A stretch of 64,000 bases of DNA, taken from the NCBI GenBank assembly GCA_965277495.1, contig OZ255824.1, positions 496,001-560,000 of the forward strand, read 5' to 3'. Below are positions 8,084 to 15,510 of the stretch, one piece after another. Both the position numbers and the translations under genes were made by a program. Every line of letters starts with the position of its first letter. The first letter of the stretch is position 1. Below the pieces are notes generated by a model. The model did no database searches, was not told where the DNA came from, and saw nothing but the letters and a program-made list of their open reading frames with translations. The DNA is from CAHJXG01 sp965277495 (GTDB taxonomy: Bacteria > Pseudomonadota > Alphaproteobacteria > Acetobacterales > Acetobacteraceae).

Positions 8084-8614
8084 TCAGACCTTCTCGACCT
8101 GGCTGTATTCCAGCTCCACCGGCGTCGACCGGCCGAAAATGGAGACGCTGACCTTCACGCGGCCCTTTTCCTCGTCCACCTCCTCGACGGTGCCGTTGAA
8201 GCTGGTGAAAGGGCCGTCGGCGACGCGGATCTGCTCGCCGATCTCGAACAGGATGGCCGGGCGGGCGCGCTCGACACCTTCGGCGCTCTGTTTAATGATG
8301 CGGTCGGCCTCGGCGTCGGTGATCGGCGACGGCCGGGTCTTGGTGCCGAGGAAGCCGGTGACCTTCGGCGTGTCCTTGATCAGGTGCCAGGTCTGGTCGG
8401 TCAACTCCATCTTCACCAACACGTAGCCGGGGAAGAACTTGCGCTCGGCGTTGATCTTCTGGCCGCGGCGCATTTCCACGACGTCCTCGGCCGGGACCAG
8501 CACCTCGTCCACCATGTCGGCCAGGCCCTTCTGGGCGGCCTGCTCCTTGACCTGCTGCGCGATCTTTTTCTCAAATCCGGAATAGACGTGCACGACATAC
8601 CAACGCTTGGCCAT
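8084..8614 (-). CDS. nusG: Transcription termination/antitermination protein NusG
   Basis: A 176-residue NusG with NGN domain (MAKRWYVVHVYSGFEKKIAQQVKEQA, then FPGYVLVKMELTDQTWHLIKDTPKVTGFLG) and a C-terminal KOW domain (EQIRVADGPFTSFNGTVEEVDEEKGRVKVSVSIFGR). The ATG at 8614 is chosen because the family begins there. It lies 11 nt downstream of secE and presumably shares the promoter upstream of tRNA-Trp. Ribosomal protein genes rplK-rplA, which usually follow nusG, are absent: the next gene is the convergent phnE. Confidence 0.96.
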   Translation of the reverse strand: MAKRWYVVHVYSGFEKKIAQQVKEQAAQKGLADMVDEVLVPAEDVVEMRRGQKINAERKFFPGYVLVKMELTDQTWHLIKDTPKVTGFLGTKTRPSPITDAEADRIIKQSAEGVERARPAILFEIGEQIRVADGPFTSFNGTVEEVDEEKGRVKVSVSIFGRSTPVELEYSQVEKV

Positions 8615-8625
8615 GACCTGCTCCC

Positions 8626-8826
8626 CTACGACCCGACGCCGAACAGCGCCCGGACACCGATGCCGATGAACTGGTCGGCAACGAAGAAAAACAATGCCGC
8701 CAGCCCGGACAGGGCAAAGACCAGGCCGGTGGTGATCATGGTCTCCCTGCGCGAGGGCCAGGTGACCTTCGCCACCTCGGCCCGCACTTCGCGGATGAAC
8801 TTGAGCGGATCGATAGCCAACGCCAT
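8626..8826 (-). CDS. secE: Preprotein translocase subunit SecE
   Basis: A 66-residue single-span SecE, the essential clamp of the SecYEG channel. The cytoplasmic amphipathic helix is DPLKFIREVRAEVAKVTWPSRRET, with the conserved VTWPSR, followed by one transmembrane helix. Start MALAIDPLKF is at 8826. It sits between tRNA-Trp and nusG, the classic alphaproteobacterial order. Confidence 0.96.
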   Translation of the reverse strand: MALAIDPLKFIREVRAEVAKVTWPSRRETMITTGLVFALSGLAALFFFVADQFIGIGVRALFGVGS

Positions 8827-8877
8827 GAACCAGGACTTCCAAAAAGTGAACGCAAGAGAGCGGGTGGATGCGCCGGC

Positions 8878-8954
8878 TGGCAGGGGCGGAGGGTCTCGAA
8901 CTCTCAACCTCCGGTTTTGGAGACCGGCGCTCTAGCCAATTGAGCTACGCCCCT
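8878..8954 (-). tRNA. tRNA-Trp (CCA anticodon), 3' CCA encoded
   Basis: A complete cloverleaf can be drawn: acceptor AGGGGCG/CGCCCCT, D stem GCTC/GAGC, anticodon stem CCGGT/ACCGG with loop CTCCAAA (anticodon CCA), T loop TTCGAGA, discriminator G, then genomic CCA at 8880-8878. The T stem GAGAG/CCCTC contains one A-C mismatch (positions 52/62), where a G would restore full pairing. It lies directly upstream of secE-nusG in the same direction. Confidence 0.95.
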
Positions 8955-9012
8955 GCATCGCCGGCAAACCGCCGGGCGTGGCGGCCCGGCGCGGCCACCT
9001 TCGCAGGGAGCG

Positions 9013-9041
9013 TAGAAAGAGCGCCAACGCCGTAATGTCAA
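9013..9041 (-). promoter_or_regulatory. Probable sigma-70 promoter for tRNA-Trp-secE-nusG
   Basis: On the minus strand a perfect -35 TTGACA (9041-9036) is followed after 17 nt by TTTCTA (9018-9013), about 58 nt ahead of the tRNA 5' end. Only 13 bp separate the -35 box from the left end of the IS element, so the insertion has left this promoter intact. Confidence 0.6.
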
Positions 9042-9054
9042 GCATGGAAACCGG

Positions 9055-9075
9055 CCCCCAAGGCAATCGCTTGAA
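9055..9075 (+). repeat. IS left terminal inverted repeat
   Basis: Starts with five C residues and matches the reverse complement of the right end at 20 of 21 positions. Confidence 0.85.
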
Positions 9076-9115
9076 CGGTTCGGGGATTTTGTCGCGGTCT
9101 GAAGTCTGATTCATA

Positions 9116-9141
9116 GGGGACCTCTCGTTGAGGAGGTTTCC
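9116..9141 (+). promoter_or_regulatory. Hairpin that can hide the transposase ribosome-binding site
   Basis: GGGGACCTC (9116-9124) can pair with GAGGTTTCC (9133-9141), including two G-U pairs, leaving an 8-nt loop. The 3' arm overlaps the GAGGAGG Shine-Dalgarno in front of the transposase ATG at 9144. Such structures in other IS elements block translation of read-through transcripts; that role here is inference. Confidence 0.5.
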
Positions 9142-9143
9142 CG

Positions 9144-10329
9144 ATGTCCGGTGCATCGCTGATCGAACACTTTGCTGCGTTGGAGGACCCGCGCCAGGCC
9201 TGGAAGGTTCTGTTTCCGTTGCCGGAAGTCCTTCTGTTGGTGCTGTGCGGCACGCTGGCCGGGGCTGAGGATTTCGTGGAGATCAGGCGCTGGGGTCAGA
9301 TGCACCAGGACTTCCTCCGCCGCCTGCTGCCCTACAAGGCCGGGATCCCCAGCCACGACACCCTGAACGACATCATCAACGCCATCGACGGGACGCTCTT
9401 TGCCCAGTGTTTCACCGCCTGGGTCGAGGGCTTGCGCGAGCCAGCCCCGGCCAGCACCGCCCCCGAGATCGTCGCCATCGACGGCAAGACCTCGCGACGC
9501 ACGCATGACCGCAGCAAGGACCGTGGGCCGCTGCACATGGTGTCCGCCTGGGCCAGCAGTCAGCGTCTCGTGCTCGGCCAGCAGGCGTGCGAGGCCAAGT
9601 CGAACGAGATCACCGCTATCGGCCTTCGGCCGATCCCCCGGAGGGACAGACCGCGAAGCGGTCTGAAGGCCGCTGCTGCTCGAACGCCTCGCCCTTACCG
9701 GCGCGCTCGTCACCATCGACGCCATGGGCACCCAGACCAAGATCGCCCAAGCCATCCTCGACCGCGGCGGCGACTACCTGCTCGCGGTCAAAGACAACCA
9801 GCCCAGCCTGCACGACGAGATCAGGCGCTACCTCGACGACCCGGCTGCTATCATTCACAGCCGCTTCGAGACGACCGACGGCGACCACGGCCGGATCGAG
9901 GTCCGCCGTCATCGGATCAGCCACGACGTGGGCTGGCTGACCACCGCACGGCGCTTCCCAGGCGAGCCGCGCTTCCCCGGCCTGCGCGCTATCGCGGTGG
10001 TCGAGGCTGAGGTCGAGCGCAACGGCAGCACAAGTCTGGAACGGCGCTACTTCCTGTCTTCCATGCCACTCGAAGCCAAGCTGTTCGCCCACGCCGTGCG
10101 GTGCCACTGGCATGTCGAAAACCGCCTGCACTGGGTGCTCGACGTCGTGTTCCACGAGGACCTCAACCGCCTGCGATCCGGCGCCGGGCCGCAAAACATG
10201 GCCACCGTCCGGCACATGGCGATGAACCTCCTGCGCCGGCCAAAGGACAAACATAGCCTCAAGGTCCGCCGGAAATCCGCCGCTTGGGATACCGCCTACC
10301 TCGAAGCTCTGCTCCGGCAATCAGCGTGA
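9144..10329 (+). pseudogene. ISAs1-family transposase, frameshifted by a 49-nt insertion
   Basis: The first 159 codons (from MSGASLIEHFAALEDPRQ, through EIVAIDGKTSRRTHDR and the family motif LHMVSAWASSQRLVLGQ) are in one frame. The rest, from PLLLERLALTGALVTIDAMGTQTKIAQAIL through the VENRLHWVLDVVFHED catalytic-Glu region to the stop, is in another. Removing bases 9621-9669 joins ...EAKSNEITAI to PLLLERLAL... in a single frame of 378 residues, the normal family length. Left as it is, frame 1 runs into unrelated Arg-rich sequence. An internal ATG at 9724 could start a 201-residue C-terminal fragment, which would lack the first catalytic Asp (AIDGK). Confidence 0.9.
9621..9669. repeat. 49-nt palindrome-rich insertion inside the transposase gene
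   Basis: The insert lies exactly between codons 159 and 160 of the reconstructed transposase. Including the next two bases, it begins ggccttc and ends gaaggcc, a 7-bp terminal inverted repeat. Inside it holds a small ggcc-ttc-ggcc hairpin and a perfect hairpin gaccgc-gaa-gcggtc. Compact nested palindromes of this type resemble REP-like or other short interspersed palindromic elements. I saw no second copy in this window. Confidence 0.7.
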
Positions 10330-10335
10330 TCGCCC

Positions 10336-10356
10336 TTCAAGCGATTGCCCTGGGGG
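10336..10356 (-). repeat. IS right terminal inverted repeat
   Basis: Partner of the left repeat at 9055-9075 with one mismatch. It begins 6 nt after the transposase stop codon. Confidence 0.85.
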
Positions 10357-10370
10357 CACACACGCCAGGC

Positions 10371-10399
10371 TTGACCATGGCAACCGGCATGAGCATGTT
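10371..10399 (+). promoter_or_regulatory. Possible rpmG promoter
   Basis: TTGACC (10371-10376) and CATGTT (10394-10399) are spaced by 17 nt, about 50 nt ahead of the rpmG start and just outside the right IS end. The -10 match is weak. Confidence 0.35.
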
Positions 10400-10449
10400 C
10401 CGCACCTCATGCCGCCCCGTCCGGGCGCAGTTCGTTTAGGGATCAGGCT

Positions 10450-10617
10450 GTGGCCAAGAACAACACCGTGCAGATCAAGCTCGTGTCCACCGCGGACACC
10501 GGATATTTCTATGTGACGAAAAAGAACGCCCGCACCACGACCGGCAAGCTCGAACTGAAGAAATACGACCCGGTTGCGCGCAAGCACGTCCCGTTCAAGG
10601 AAGCCAAGATCAAGTAG
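10450..10617 (+). CDS. rpmG: 50S ribosomal protein L33
   Basis: A 55-residue L33: MAKNNTVQIKLVSTADTGYF, then YVTKKNARTTTGKLELKKYDPVARKHV and PFKEAKIK at the end. All four zinc-binding cysteines seen in C+ paralogues are absent, so this is the zinc-independent C- form. It starts with GTG, with AGGGA upstream. It is divergent from tRNA-Trp-secE-nusG, with the IS inserted between. Confidence 0.95.
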   Translation: MAKNNTVQIKLVSTADTGYFYVTKKNARTTTGKLELKKYDPVARKHVPFKEAKIK

Positions 10618-10746
10618 GGGCGGCGTCCTCTGCCGCGCCACTAAACAGCGGCTTATGAAAAGATTAAGCCAAAGCGAGCGCGCCGTTAACCTCTTGCAAA
10701 GCTTTGTCGTGGAAAATGAGACCAAGCGGGACAGAGTGAGACGGTT

Positions 10747-11592
10747 ATGATCGTTGCGAACCACACAACTAGCCGACCGAAGCCGAGGCTGTCGCCCCGG
10801 CTGTCGCTTGCCGACGGCGAAGGCAGCGCTGCCGATCTGCGGCGCATGGAGCGTGAGTTGCGCGCGGCCACGGCCGCCGGCGCCTTCATCCTGCATTATC
10901 AACCCCGGCTTTCGCTGTCGTCCGGCACGATCGAAACCAACGAGGCGCTTATCCGCTGGCCCGACCGCAAGCGCGGCCTGATCCCGCCGAATAGCTTCAT
11001 TCCCATTGCCGAGCGCAGCGACCTCATCAACCTAATCGGCGCCTGGGTCCTGGCCGAAGCCTGCACCGAGGCTATGGGCTGGGGCCATTATCGCCTGTCG
11101 GTGAACGTCTCGGCCCGGCAACTGCAGTCGGGCGTCCTGCCCATCCAGTTGGCCATGGCGCTCGAACAATCCGGGCTATCGCCCGACCGTCTAGAGCTCG
11201 AGCTGACGGAATCGATGCTGGTTGACGGCAGCATCGACACCTTGCTCACGCTGTCCGCGATCCGCGACCTCGGCGTCGGCCTGGCGCTGGACGACTTCGG
11301 CACTGGCTTTGCCAGCCTCTCCATGCTGAAACGCCTGCCGCTCACGGTCATGAAGCTCGACCGCTCGTTGGTGCGCGACCTGCCGGCCAACCGTGAGGAC
11401 GCCGCCATCGTCCGGGCCGTGATCGCGACCGGGCACGCCTTGCGGCTGACGGTCGTCGCCGAGGGGATCGAGACCGAGGCCCAGCGCGCCTTCCTGTCCG
11501 GCATCGGCTGCGACGAGGGCCAGGGCTATCTATTCAGCCATCCGCTGCCGTCCGACCAATTGCGCCTGAAGCTTGGCGTCAAACCGTCCTGA
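10747..11592 (+). CDS. EAL-domain protein, probable cyclic-di-GMP phosphodiesterase
   Basis: A 281-residue stand-alone EAL domain with a ~35-residue N-terminal extension and no GGDEF, sensor or membrane segment. The catalytic set is intact: NEALIRW (the EAL motif, E66), NVSARQL, ELTES, LDDFGTGFASL, MKLDRS, VVAEGIET and the terminal GQGYLFSHPLP. It should therefore be able to hydrolyse c-di-GMP in the cytoplasm, although control by a partner protein is likely. The leader (10618-10746) is AT-richer than its surroundings and probably holds the promoter. A 6-bp hairpin (GGCTTA/TAAGCC, about 10652-10672) lies between rpmG and this gene. Confidence 0.9.
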   Translation: MIVANHTTSRPKPRLSPRLSLADGEGSAADLRRMERELRAATAAGAFILHYQPRLSLSSGTIETNEALIRWPDRKRGLIPPNSFIPIAERSDLINLIGAWVLAEACTEAMGWGHYRLSVNVSARQLQSGVLPIQLAMALEQSGLSPDRLELELTESMLVDGSIDTLLTLSAIRDLGVGLALDDFGTGFASLSMLKRLPLTVMKLDRSLVRDLPANREDAAIVRAVIATGHALRLTVVAEGIETEAQRAFLSGIGCDEGQGYLFSHPLPSDQLRLKLGVKPS

Positions 11593-11640
11593 TCGGCGGC
11601 GTGGCTTGCGGCGCGGCGCATCCTACGCCAGCGTTGCGCC

Positions 11641-11916
11641 ATGACCGCCAATGCTGCACTGCCCACGGTCGAGATCGAGGCAACGATCCTCGCGCTGACT
11701 GCCCAGCGCGGTCCGGCTAAATCGATCTGCCCGAGTGAGGTTGCCCGCGCATTGCGGCCCGACTGGCAATCGTTGCTGACCGAGGTGCGCCGGGTCGCCT
11801 GCTGCCTTGCCGCGTCCGGACAAATAGACATCTTGCGCAAGGGCAAGGTCGTCGAGCCCGCAGGCGTGAAGGGCGTGATTCGCCTGCGCCTGGCGCAACC
11901 GGCGGAGACACTCTGA
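11641..11916 (+). CDS. DUF3253 domain protein
   Basis: A 91-residue protein with a winged-helix-like pattern (IEATILALTAQRGPAKSICPSEVARAL, then EVRRVACCLAASGQIDILRKGKVVEP), matching DUF3253, a small family of unknown function. Its stop overlaps the start of the ABC exporter gene by one base (TGATG at 11914-11918), so the two are probably co-translated. Confidence 0.8.
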   Translation: MTANAALPTVEIEATILALTAQRGPAKSICPSEVARALRPDWQSLLTEVRRVACCLAASGQIDILRKGKVVEPAGVKGVIRLRLAQPAETL

Positions 11917-13685
11917 TGCGCACGCTTGGACCGGTCCTTGGCGACGCCTGGCGGCTGGCCCTGCCCTACTTCCGCTCCGAGGAAAAGTGGAGCGCCCGGC
12001 TGCTGCTGCTGTCCATCATCGTGCTGAACCTGTCGCTGGTCGGCGCGACCGTCGTGCTGAACTATTGGAATGGCGCGTTTTTCGACAGCCTGCAGAACAA
12101 GGACGGCGCGCTGTTCATCAAGCTCCTGTTCACCTACCGCAGCGGCGAGGCCGGGTTCATGCCGGGCTTCGTGCCGATCGTGCTAGTCTTCATCCCCATC
12201 TCGATCTATCGGACCTACCTCAACCAATTGCTGCAAATCCGCTGGCGGCGCTGGATGACCGGACGTTTGCTAAGTGATTGGCTGTCCGACCGCGCCTATT
12301 ATACCATCGGCCTGACCGCCGACCCGACCGGCCTCGGCGCCGACAACCCGGACCAGCGCATCGCCGACGATCTCAGGCAGTATGTACAGAGCACGCTGTC
12401 GCTCGGCCTGAATTTGCTATCGAATGTCGTCAGCTTGTTCAACTTCGCCTTGATCCTGTGGACGCTTTCTGGGTCCGTGACGCTGTTGGGCGTTACCATT
12501 CCCGGCTACATGCTCTGGGCGGCCGTGCTCTATGCCTTGGTCGGCAGCGTGCTGACCCACTATGTCGGCCGGCCGCTCGCCATGCTGACCTTCTTGCAGG
12601 AAAAGGCGGAAGCGGATTTCCGCTTCTCCCTCGTGCGCCTGCGCGAAAACAGCGAGGGCATCGCGCTTTACGGCGGCGAGAGGATGGAGAAGGCCGGGCT
12701 GCTCGGCCGCTTCGCCGCGCTGTTCATGAACTATCGGCTCATCATGAATAAGCAAAAGGCGCTTAATGCCCTGGCGGCCGGCTACGAGCAGGCGGCAAGC
12801 ATCTTTCCATTTGTTGTCGCGTCCCCGCGATACTTCTCTGGCGCGATCGCACTCGGTGGCCTGACCCGCACCGCGGGGGCATTTGCCCGCGTGCAGAACT
12901 CGCTGTCATGGTTCATCGACGCATATCAGGAATTGGCGGCGTGGCGCGCGACGGTGGCGCGGCTCGCGGGCTTCCAGCGCGCGATCGCGGTGGCGCGCGG
13001 ATTGGCCGACCAGGGCGCACGCCTGCGCCCCGGCGACGCCAGCGCCATCGTGGCGGACGACCTGCGCCTGACGATGCCCGACGGCACGCCGCTGCTCGAA
13101 TACTCCGGCGTGCTGTTCCCCAAGGGCCAGTCCACCGCCATCTCCGGACGCTCCGGCAGCGGCAAGTCCACGCTGTTCCGCGCCCTCGCCGGCATCTGGC
13201 CCTATGGCGGCGGCACGGTCGAGCGTCCGCCGGGCCGATACCTGTTCCTGCCGCAACGGCCCTACATCCCGCTCGGCACCCTGCGCCACGCCCTTACCTA
13301 CCCCGCCGACGCCAGCGGCTTCGGCGACAACGTGATTCTCCAGGCGCTGGCCGACGCCGGCTTGCCACAACTGACGCAGTACCTCGACGAAGACCAGCCA
13401 TGGACCCAACGGCTGTCCGGCGGCGAACAACAGCGCCTTGCCATCGCCCGCGCCCTGCTGCAGCGCCCGGATTGGCTGTTCATGGACGAGGCGACCGCAA
13501 GCCTCGATCCCGAGGCCGAAAGCGAACTGTATGGAACGCTGCGGCGGCAGCTCCCGGACACCACCATCATCTCGATAGCCCATCGCCCGGCCGTTGCCGC
13601 ATTGCACGATTCGTCGCAGGTGTTCCGCCGCACGCCGGGCCGGGCTGGGCGGCTCGAAAGCCTGCCTAGGCGCGCTGCCGAGTAA
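11916..13685 (+). CDS. ABC transporter, fused permease/ATPase (BacA/SbmA-related, YddA type)
   Basis: A 589-residue half-transporter of the ABCD/BacA-like group. The membrane domain (about residues 1-340) contains NLSLVGATVVLNYWNGAFFDSLQNKD, which is typical of SbmA/BacA_C relatives. The nucleotide-binding domain has Walker A SGRSGSGKST, the segment FLPQRPYIPLGTLRHALTYP, signature RLSGGEQQRLA and Walker B WLFMDEATASLDPE. Relatives move antimicrobial peptides, very-long-chain fatty acids or cobalamin; the cargo here is unknown. The last 20 nt overlap the 3' end of recQ on the other strand. Confidence 0.88.
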   Translation: MRTLGPVLGDAWRLALPYFRSEEKWSARLLLLSIIVLNLSLVGATVVLNYWNGAFFDSLQNKDGALFIKLLFTYRSGEAGFMPGFVPIVLVFIPISIYRTYLNQLLQIRWRRWMTGRLLSDWLSDRAYYTIGLTADPTGLGADNPDQRIADDLRQYVQSTLSLGLNLLSNVVSLFNFALILWTLSGSVTLLGVTIPGYMLWAAVLYALVGSVLTHYVGRPLAMLTFLQEKAEADFRFSLVRLRENSEGIALYGGERMEKAGLLGRFAALFMNYRLIMNKQKALNALAAGYEQAASIFPFVVASPRYFSGAIALGGLTRTAGAFARVQNSLSWFIDAYQELAAWRATVARLAGFQRAIAVARGLADQGARLRPGDASAIVADDLRLTMPDGTPLLEYSGVLFPKGQSTAISGRSGSGKSTLFRALAGIWPYGGGTVERPPGRYLFLPQRPYIPLGTLRHALTYPADASGFGDNVILQALADAGLPQLTQYLDEDQPWTQRLSGGEQQRLAIARALLQRPDWLFMDEATASLDPEAESELYGTLRRQLPDTTIISIAHRPAVAALHDSSQVFRRTPGRAGRLESLPRRAAE

Positions 13686-15504
13686 TGTTGAGAACAGCGC
13701 CGCCGTAGCGTTGCAGCTTCGACGCGCCGACCCCCTTGATGTCGCCGAGCGCTTCGAGGTCCGAGGGCCGGGCAACGCAGATCTCCCGCAACACGCTGTC
13801 ATGGAAAATGACATAGGGCGGCACCGACTGCGCCTTCGCCTCATTCGACCGCCATTGCCGCAGGGCGTCGAACAACGGCTCATCGCTCGCACCGCCCGGG
13901 GCCTGTGCGCGGTCGCGGACGCGCCGCGCGGTCGTCCGCACCGGCTCCGGCTCATCCCGCAGCATCACCGTCGCCTCGTTGCGCAGGATCGGCCGCGCCT
14001 CGTCCGGCACCAGCGACAGCGTGGCGAACTCGCCGCTGTCGGTCCGCAGCGCGCCACGCGCGATCAACTGCCGGATCACGCCGCGCCAGAAACCCGGCGG
14101 ACGGTCGGCGCCGATGCCATAGGTGGACAGCTCGTGGTGCCGGTGCTTCAGCACCATCGGCGTCTGCTGGCCGCGCAGCACCGAAATCACATGCAGCGCG
14201 CCGAACATCTGCCCGGTGCGGTAGATCGCCGAAAGCACCTTCTGCGCCGCGACCGTGCCATCGAACAACGCCACCGGCGACGTGCAGGCGTCGCAGTGCC
14301 CGCAGGGTCCGCCCAGGTCTTCCCCAAAGCAGGCCAGCAGCGACTTGGTCCGGCACGCCGTGGTCTCGGTCAGCGAGATCATCGCCTCGAGCCGCTCCCG
14401 CATCACCCGCTGCTGGTGCTCGGGCGCGCTGGACTGCGCCAGCCAATGCCGGGCCCGGGTGATGTCCTCGCCGCCATACAGCAACAAGGTATCCGCGCGT
14501 TCCCCGTCGCGCCCAGCCCGTCCGATCTGCTGGTAGAACGCCTCCGGGCTGTCGGGCATGTCCAGGTGCACCACGAAGCGCACGTCCGGACGGTCGATGC
14601 CCATGCCGAACGCGATGGTCGCCACGATGACGACCGGCTCCCCGCTGCGGAACCGCGCCAAGGCGACGCGCTTTTCCATCGCCGATAGCCGGGCGTGGAA
14701 TGGCAGCGCCGGCAGCCCGTCCGCCTTGAGCCGGGCGGCGGTGCGCTCGGTCTTGTCGCGGCTGCCGCAATACACGATGCCGGCCTGGCCCTTGCGGCGG
14801 GCCAGGAACGTCAGCAACTGCTTCGCCTCGCCATTCTTGGCCTCGGCCGCGATGTGCAGGTTGGCGCGGTGAAAGCTGGCGGTGAATACCTCGGCGCTTT
14901 CCATGCCCAGCGCGGCCAGGATGTCGGTCCGGGTGCGCGGGTCCGCGGTGGCCGTCAGGGCGACGCGCGGCACGCCGGGGAAACGCTGCCCGAGGCGCGC
15001 CAGGCCGCGATACTCCGGACGGAACTCGTGCCCCCAGGCCGACACGCAGTGCGCCTCGTCAATCGCGATCAGCGCGATGCGCAGCCGGGCCAGGCGGTCG
15101 AGCGTGCCCGGCATCAACAACCGTTCCGGCGACACATACAGCATGTCGAGGCGTCCGGCGTCGAGCTCGCCCGCAATGGACCGTGCGGCGTCCACTTCAA
15201 CTTCGGAATGCAACGCGCCCGCCGCTATGCCGAGCTGCCGAAGCGCTGCGACCTGGTCGTCCATCAGCGCGATCAGCGGCGACACGATGATGGCCGTGCC
15301 GGGCCGGCACAGCGCGGGAACCTGGTAGCACAGGCTCTTGCCGCCGCCGGTCGGCATCAGCACGAGCGCGTCGCCCCCGGCCATCACCCGGTCGATGGCC
15401 GCCTCCTGCAGGCCGCGGAACGCCGGGTAACCGAAAACGCGGCGAAGCACCTCGTATGGCGACGCGTGCTGACCGGCGTTCAGGCCCGTGCGGTGCGTCG
15501 CCAT
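13666..15504 (-). CDS. recQ: ATP-dependent DNA helicase RecQ
   Basis: A 612-residue 3'-5' helicase for recombination and replication-fork repair. The helicase core shows LMPTGGGKSLCYQ (motif I), IDEAHCVSAWGHEFRPEY (motif II plus aromatic loop), LTATADPRT and IGRAGRDG (motif VI). The RecQ zinc site is CRTKSLLACFGEDLGGPCGHCDAC, followed by a winged helix and a C-terminal HRDC domain (DALRQWRSNEAKAQSVPPYVIFHD). It lies 6 nt downstream of the OmpA-like lipoprotein and is probably co-transcribed with it. Confidence 0.95.
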   Translation of the reverse strand: MATHRTGLNAGQHASPYEVLRRVFGYPAFRGLQEAAIDRVMAGGDALVLMPTGGGKSLCYQVPALCRPGTAIIVSPLIALMDDQVAALRQLGIAAGALHSEVEVDAARSIAGELDAGRLDMLYVSPERLLMPGTLDRLARLRIALIAIDEAHCVSAWGHEFRPEYRGLARLGQRFPGVPRVALTATADPRTRTDILAALGMESAEVFTASFHRANLHIAAEAKNGEAKQLLTFLARRKGQAGIVYCGSRDKTERTAARLKADGLPALPFHARLSAMEKRVALARFRSGEPVVIVATIAFGMGIDRPDVRFVVHLDMPDSPEAFYQQIGRAGRDGERADTLLLYGGEDITRARHWLAQSSAPEHQQRVMRERLEAMISLTETTACRTKSLLACFGEDLGGPCGHCDACTSPVALFDGTVAAQKVLSAIYRTGQMFGALHVISVLRGQQTPMVLKHRHHELSTYGIGADRPPGFWRGVIRQLIARGALRTDSGEFATLSLVPDEARPILRNEATVMLRDEPEPVRTTARRVRDRAQAPGGASDEPLFDALRQWRSNEAKAQSVPPYVIFHDSVLREICVARPSDLEALGDIKGVGASKLQRYGGAVLNITRQRA

Positions 15505-15510
15505 CGCAGC

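Larger units (their letters stand above)
9055..10356 (+). mobile_element. ISAs1-family insertion sequence, 1302 bp, transposase disrupted
   Basis: A single-gene IS bounded by 21-bp terminal inverted repeats at 9055-9075 (cccccaaggcaatcgcttgaa) and 10336-10356, which differ at one position. The transposase is of the DDE type used by ISAs1/H-repeat elements. It sits between the divergent tRNA-Trp and rpmG genes. I see no clean direct target duplication directly abutting the two ends. The transposase frame is broken by a 49-nt insertion, so this copy probably cannot move on its own. Confidence 0.85.

Noticed and set aside
9043..10387. Near-identical 12-mers catggaaaccgg (9043-9054) and catggcaaccgg (10376-10387) around the IS as a target duplication
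   Set aside because: The left copy abuts the IS but the right copy is 19 nt beyond the right end, and they differ at one base. A true duplication should abut both ends.
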